NCBI GenBank assembly: GCA_021307315.1
Contig: JAJSPD010000008.1
Location: forward strand, 1,054,001 to 1,118,000
Reading direction: 5' to 3'
Origin: Bisporella sp. PMI_857
Taxonomy: Eukaryota > Ascomycota > Leotiomycetes > Helotiales > Helotiaceae
DNA length: 64,000 nt
Part shown: piece after piece, positions 59,619 to 64,000 of the stretch
Position numbering within the stretch: the stretch's first letter is position 1
Layout: each line of letters begins with the position of its first letter
The notes under the pieces: model-generated
Told to the model about the DNA's origin: nothing
The model's database searches: none
Seen by the model: only the letters and a program-made list of their open reading frames with translations
Translations under genes and position numbers: made by a program

Positions 59619-59789
59619 GGGTTAGCAAACTGGAATTGCACTCCTACCCAAAAGAAAAGCGACAACCATAAGGCGACGAAATCAGGGGTGTCCCAATGCC
59701 AAGCGTGGCCGGCAAGGCTACCAAAAACGTGACAGCATAGTATCCCTCACACAAACAATGATGATCTTTTAATCTCAATAAATAATGCC
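59619..59789. promoter_or_regulatory. Shared 5' region of AIM23 (minus) and IMP1 (plus)
   Basis: 171 bp between opposed start codons of two mitochondrial-function genes, so both promoters must overlap or abut here. No specific motif was identified. An earlier out-of-frame ATG at 59785 precedes the chosen IMP1 start. Confidence 0.55.
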
Positions 59790-60366
59790 ATGCCAATCTC
59801 ATTCGCCTCACGTCCATTCAGTTGGCTAAAGTCTCGCTTCATAGGCCATCCTTTTCGCGTTGCTACGGCCACTCTGCAAGCATGCTTCTTCTATCACCTC
59901 TTCCACGAGTTCGGCTATACAACGGTCCCAGTCTGGGGCGCATCCATGCTACCGACCTTCGAGGTAATGGGAGATTGGCTCATTATCTCCAAAAGGTATC
60001 GGCGAGGCCGTGGGATTGAAGTCGGTGATGTGGTTCAGTTCGATCCTGTTGCTGCGCCTGGCGCTGGAGTCATCAAAAGGGTTCTTGGTTTGGAAGGTGA
60101 TTACGTTTTAAGAAACTCACCAGGAGCGAAGTACAATGATATGATCCAGGTGATTCTTCGGCCAGCATTGGCTCCGCTTGCGCTAATAATGAGTAGGTAC
60201 CCAAGGTCACTGTTGGGTCGTTGGAGACAATGTGGACGCTTCGAGAGATTCTAGGCATTTTGGACCAATCCCAATGGCGCTTATCAGGGGAAAAGTTATC
60301 GGAAAAGCTTTCCCCTGGAAAGAACGCAGATGGATAGTTAATGAGTTGGCATCGGACAGAACCTAA
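59790..60366 (+). CDS. IMP1: Mitochondrial inner membrane protease subunit 1, one base missing
   Basis: A signal-peptidase-like Ser/Lys protease that removes sorting signals from inner-membrane and intermembrane-space proteins. The start MPISFASRPFSWLKSRFIGH is followed by a hydrophobic anchor (CFFYHLFHEFGYTTVPVWG). The nucleophile motif is GASMLPTFE (Ser52) and the general base is in GVIKRVLGLEGD (Lys96). The 44-residue spacing equals that of yeast Imp1 as I recall it. An intron follows MIQ (ending about 60196) and exon 2 reads VP-GHCWVVGDNVDASRDSRH, FGPIPMALIRGKVIGKAFPW to TAA at 60364-60366. GDN-x-x-x-SRDSRHFGP is the family's conserved box. One base is missing by the CCC run at 60200-60202, right after the acceptor. 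Confidence 0.92.
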
Positions 60367-60750
60367 TTACAGAACTTTTTATGCGGTGACATTGGACTAG
60401 CAGGTCATCATCTTACTATTGAGTAACAAGTCCAGTTATGTCTAAATTCATCACAAGATCCAGAGCTGTGAATAAGTAATTCTGGTATCATAAGGTTCTG
60501 TCTAATTACATGGGATAGTTACTGAAAGTCCGATATCAATTGCAAACGGTTCGGAACGAACTTTGAAAGGAGATGTAGGTATGTAGGATAGCGAGAGGAC
60601 ACCAAACTGTCCATCTACCAGAAAGAAATTGCCGGGCTGAGGCCTCTGCTCCACCAATGCTCGCTACCAAATGATGATGCCTCCTTACGCCTCAACACCG
60701 TGCCACGCACTCCTACATGCAGAACAAATAAAATAGGCAGCAATCATTAC
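60367..60750. other. Convergent 3' intergenic region
   Basis: It lies between the IMP1 and VAC8 stops. Nothing recognised beyond presumed 3' UTRs. Confidence 0.5.
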
Positions 60751-62815
60751 TTAACCTTCAATATGGGGTTTTCCACCTTGACCAAGGAGTTGAAGAGAGC
60801 GTTGGGCAAGTTGAACAACTTCTCCTTCGCCGTCCTCTTCACCTTCATCGTCAGATTCAATTTGCTTATCCGCAATCGTTTTGATCATTTGTACAATCTC
60901 CTCGGATTTACCTATAAGATTGATGAGCTTTTTGTCCTCGGACTCTAGTAATTGGAGCAATGTCCATGCGATGTGCTGAAAGGTGGCGTCGCCACTAGCA
61001 AGGAAGCGTTTGAGGTAACCATGAATCCCGCCGTTTGGCTCCGTCCAGTCCTGTATAAAGATAGAATAATCACCAACTGGATAATATTAGTCAGAGGTCT
61101 CTTATGTGGTGATGTTTTCCTTACCTTTCGACGAGAGATTGCCAAGAGCAGCAGCACTGTTTCCTTGTACTTCAATGCTTTGTGAATCTGTCAACGGGAT
61201 GAGCACATCGAACACGCCGAGATTCAGCAAGTGAGACTTGAGTTCATCACTCAGCGCCAATACCGCAATGGCAGCGGTCATTTCTGATTGAACACTCAAA
61301 GGGACATCAAGGACAAGTTGCTTGCACTTCTGAACAGCGCCGGCTTCTAATACAAGCGCCTTATTTCGATCAGAGCTCGCCGCGAGATTCCGGAGAGTGG
61401 ATATGGCATGGCATTGTATTTCCTCATTCTCAGTTGACCCTAATAGATCCACTAGAGGCTTTAAGAAACCAGCATCAATGATTGGGGATTCGTTTAAAGG
61501 GTGGATTGAGATGTTACGTATGCAAGCCACGGCCGAAAGTATCAGAGGTAGATATGAAGATTGAAGGAGTTGTAACAAAGGACCTAACCCTCTGGCTCGC
61601 ACGATTTCGAGTTGATATTTCTCATCTGATGCGAGATTTCGTAAGGCTAACGCTGCTTGGCATTGAACTTTTGGTGATTGGGATTTCATAAGCTCCACAA
61701 GAGACGTAATCAGTTTACTCTCGTTCTGGGCGAGTTTTCTTCCGATTATTTGCGTCCACCGCGATATTGCTCAAAGCAGTAGTACAGTAGTATTGAACAT
61801 CAACGTCCGTAGAAGAAAGGAGCTGGACAAGGACAGGTATTGCGCCCGCGTTCACTAGTTGTTGACGGTTTTCATCTGTTTCCAGATCAGCTCATAACCT
61901 GTGGCATAGATATAGCGCGAGTTTTTACCAGAATGCGTCATGTTCAGCAATGCTCCAGTTGCATTCCTTTGCACCCTCATATCCTTAGATTTTGCCAATC
62001 GAGTCAATGGGCCCAGTGCTCCAGATCTCGCTATCTTTGCTTTATTATCTTCGTGTGTTGCTAGGTTAGTGATGCAACCGACCGCATTACATTGCACTTC
62101 AACATTGGGCGACATCATTTGACGTATCAAAGGCGTGAGGCCACCTAACAAGACTATAGCAACCTTGTTTTCAGCTATGTTTCATTAGCAGATTGTTGTG
62201 ACTCCTCTACAGATGAGCTTGTCTTACTATTGACTGCTAAATTTCCAAGCGCTGCACTTGCTGCCCGCTGAACCTCAATATCTGGGCTCTGTAACAGGAA
62301 GAGGATAGGTTCAAGGGTATCGCGGTCGACCTCACGGACATCTATCATGGAAAATCAGCACCGAGCTCCAGAATGCTCCGTTTCAGCTTGCTCCTCCAGA
62401 GCCTCTTCCAATGCTTATATATTGCGGAGCCTTATGCCAATAATTTTCCGCTCCTCCATTGAGACTTACCTCTTTCAGTTATTTCCGCAAATGTCAAGCT
62501 GGCGCTACGTTGTAGATCGACATTGTCTGAGAAGACAAGGGTGCTTAAAGCTCGAAGAGGTTCCCCAGAAAAAAAGTCCGTCTCGCCGCGCTACTATCGG
62601 ATAAGCAAAAGGTAAGAACACCCCGGGATGGTAACATCCATACGTTTTCTAGATATTGAAGAAGATCCGCAACAGCCTCCCTCTCGCTTTCGGCTAAAAC
62701 AGGTTCGTACAATCCGTCGCGGGATCTTCCTGTACAGGACGTTAGAAAGGGCAGGGCTAAAGGTCTTTGCATCGGTAGACTCACCACTGCAGCACGATGA
62801 GCTACAAATACCCAT
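60751..62815 (-). CDS. VAC8: Vacuolar protein 8 (armadillo-repeat), one extra base
   Basis: An armadillo-repeat adaptor on the vacuole membrane, used in vacuole inheritance, nucleus-vacuole contacts and the Cvt/autophagy pathway. The N-terminus [11 protein letters not shown] (62815) has the N-myristoylation Gly2 and palmitoylation cysteines expected of Vac8. A short intron follows, then [20 protein letters not shown] and a second intron before [20 protein letters not shown]. Armadillo repeats include [60 protein letters not shown] and [20 protein letters not shown]. It ends [20 protein letters not shown] and GGKPHIEG (stop 60751). Introns near 61109-61127, 61885-61933 and 62166-62229 fit GT-AG rules, though exact junctions are approximate. 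One extra A (T-run 61735-61738 on the plus strand) shifts the frame inside [13 protein letters not shown]. Confidence 0.94.
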
Positions 62816-64000
62816 CTCTGGACAGAGTCCCGTAGGACGGGAACACCCAAAGGACTGTTCGATTCAGGAGCCAAATTTTCGATGGAGTGGGAGTGAGTCC
62901 TGAAAAGTAAAGCAGGGAACTGAAGTGGCCAATAAAGGGTGACGGGTGACCAGGGCACCTTGAAGTGTGCAAGAAGGTGACCGGTTAGGTGGAATGATGG
63001 TTCTTGCAGTTTCAATAGGTGAATGTTGATGTTAGGTCGTGAAAGGGCGGGAAACGAGTTGAGCTTGCCTTGCCTTGTTGGACACGGGAGGAGCTTGAGG
63101 GTTCCGTACGTACTAATGAAGTACAGTGGGTTAAGGTTAAGGTAAGGTAATTTAGTGACGCTGCAGGGGCTTGGCGGTTCAAAGCAAAACTGGTACCACA
63201 ACTCAACTTTTTCCGCTCTTAAGTTAATATCAACATGAATACCAACATTCACATTAGCATGGGCATAAAGCCCATATACCTCTCAATGGTCCCTCCGGGT
63301 TCTGGTAATCATAATGTTGAGTCACATGCAAGGATGATATATCAGGCGACTATCCTCGATGTCTCTGGCTCAGGTCAACAGACAGGGTATACTTTGCGGC
63401 CTGAATTATATCATATATCCTCATCAATCGTAGGTTTAATTCAAAGCACCTGTGACCACCCGAGTGAGACGGGATGCGGTTTTAAAAAAAGAAGTTACCA
63501 AACTAGCTTTCTATTGTTTTGACTCCTCGGTTTGGCTGTCTCACAGGGCTCGCTCTGCACAGAGGACAGAGGTATGACAAGTCATACCAAAATCCGCCAG
63601 GCAAGCTCTATTCTGGTTGTATCTTTGGGTGGAACAGAAAATATACAGGTCGGAAGTTGGCACAGGCTTGGCTATCGTACGTCCGAAGGAAAAGCAGCTT
63701 AAAGCAGATTGAATAGTGGCTAGGGAAAATAACACTTCAATGCCAATACATATCAACAACTGTTCAACACAACGCAAGTCCTATCAGGAAGGTTCTTTGT
63801 TTTTCATAAATCCCATCTCTCTCCGCCCATACTTACTAATAGATTTCAAAGAGATTTTATTTTATTGAATAACAGCGTGGAAAAGTCCTCGTACCTCCAA
63901 ACAGAATTGATCCTTAGCTAGCACATAACTGTTTGTTACGCATCTCTGCAAATCAGATTGTGGAGGAACATACCTCGCCCATAGATAAGGCAGTCGTTCG
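62816..64000. other. Upstream region of VAC8 and window end, no gene recognised
   Basis: The part next to VAC8 is presumably promoter and 5' UTR. Short open frames around 63235-63777 overlap on opposite strands and show no motif. Confidence 0.5.

Overview
This 64 kb window is nuclear DNA of a filamentous ascomycete (Pezizomycotina; the protein flavour looks closest to Leotiomycetes, which is inference only). Genes carry short GT-AG introns of about 40-110 nt, lie on both strands without operons, and are separated by AT-rich spacers. No rRNA, convincing tRNA, CRISPR array, transposase or reverse transcriptase was found. About 27 protein genes can be supported, most of them housekeeping.

Layout. 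0-13 kb: C-terminal end of a GPI18-like GPI mannosyltransferase cut by the window edge, a YTH-domain m6A-reader-type protein, a cytochrome P450, the tRNA thiolase NCS6/CTU1 divergent from ribosomal protein eL8 (RPL8), and a beta-carbonic anhydrase. 13-27 kb: ribosome-assembly GTPase EFL1/RIA1, a two-PH-domain protein, an unrecognised cysteine-containing protein, an Mpv17/PMP22 membrane protein, an unrecognised 324-residue protein and a PEX11-type peroxin. 27-35 kb: sparse, with an unrecognised 212-residue protein, an aldo/keto reductase and an ornithine cyclodeaminase/mu-crystallin family protein. 37-47.6 kb: SmD2, EHD3 (3-hydroxyisobutyryl-CoA hydrolase/mS47), an Ams2/Spt21-type GATA factor, and the divergent mitoribosomal pair mL38-uL4m. 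49-56 kb: an ATF/CREB-like bZIP factor with a 5.5 kb gene-free upstream region full of microsatellites and G-quadruplex-capable tracts, then RPA subunit 3. 58.8-63 kb: mitochondrial IF3 (AIM23) divergent from inner-membrane protease IMP1, then VAC8.

Themes. Five nuclear genes for mitochondrial translation or protein maturation (EHD3/mS47, mL38, uL4m, mIF3, IMP1) lie within 23 kb, and two pairs of them share intergenic regions of 143 and 171 bp. Two peroxisome-type membrane genes (Mpv17/PMP22 and PEX11) lie within 4 kb.

The strongest technical observation is that well over a dozen genes, including essential ones such as eL8, SmD2, NCS6, EFL1 and VAC8, carry one or more single-base indels that break the reading frame, often in short homopolymers. 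Residual assembly error is much likelier than mass pseudogenisation, so the broken genes are annotated as CDS over their full span. No clear new biological system was found. The best leads are the hairpin with a G-quadruplex-capable loop upstream of the bZIP gene, the extended-loop GATA finger and the mitochondrial divergent pairs.
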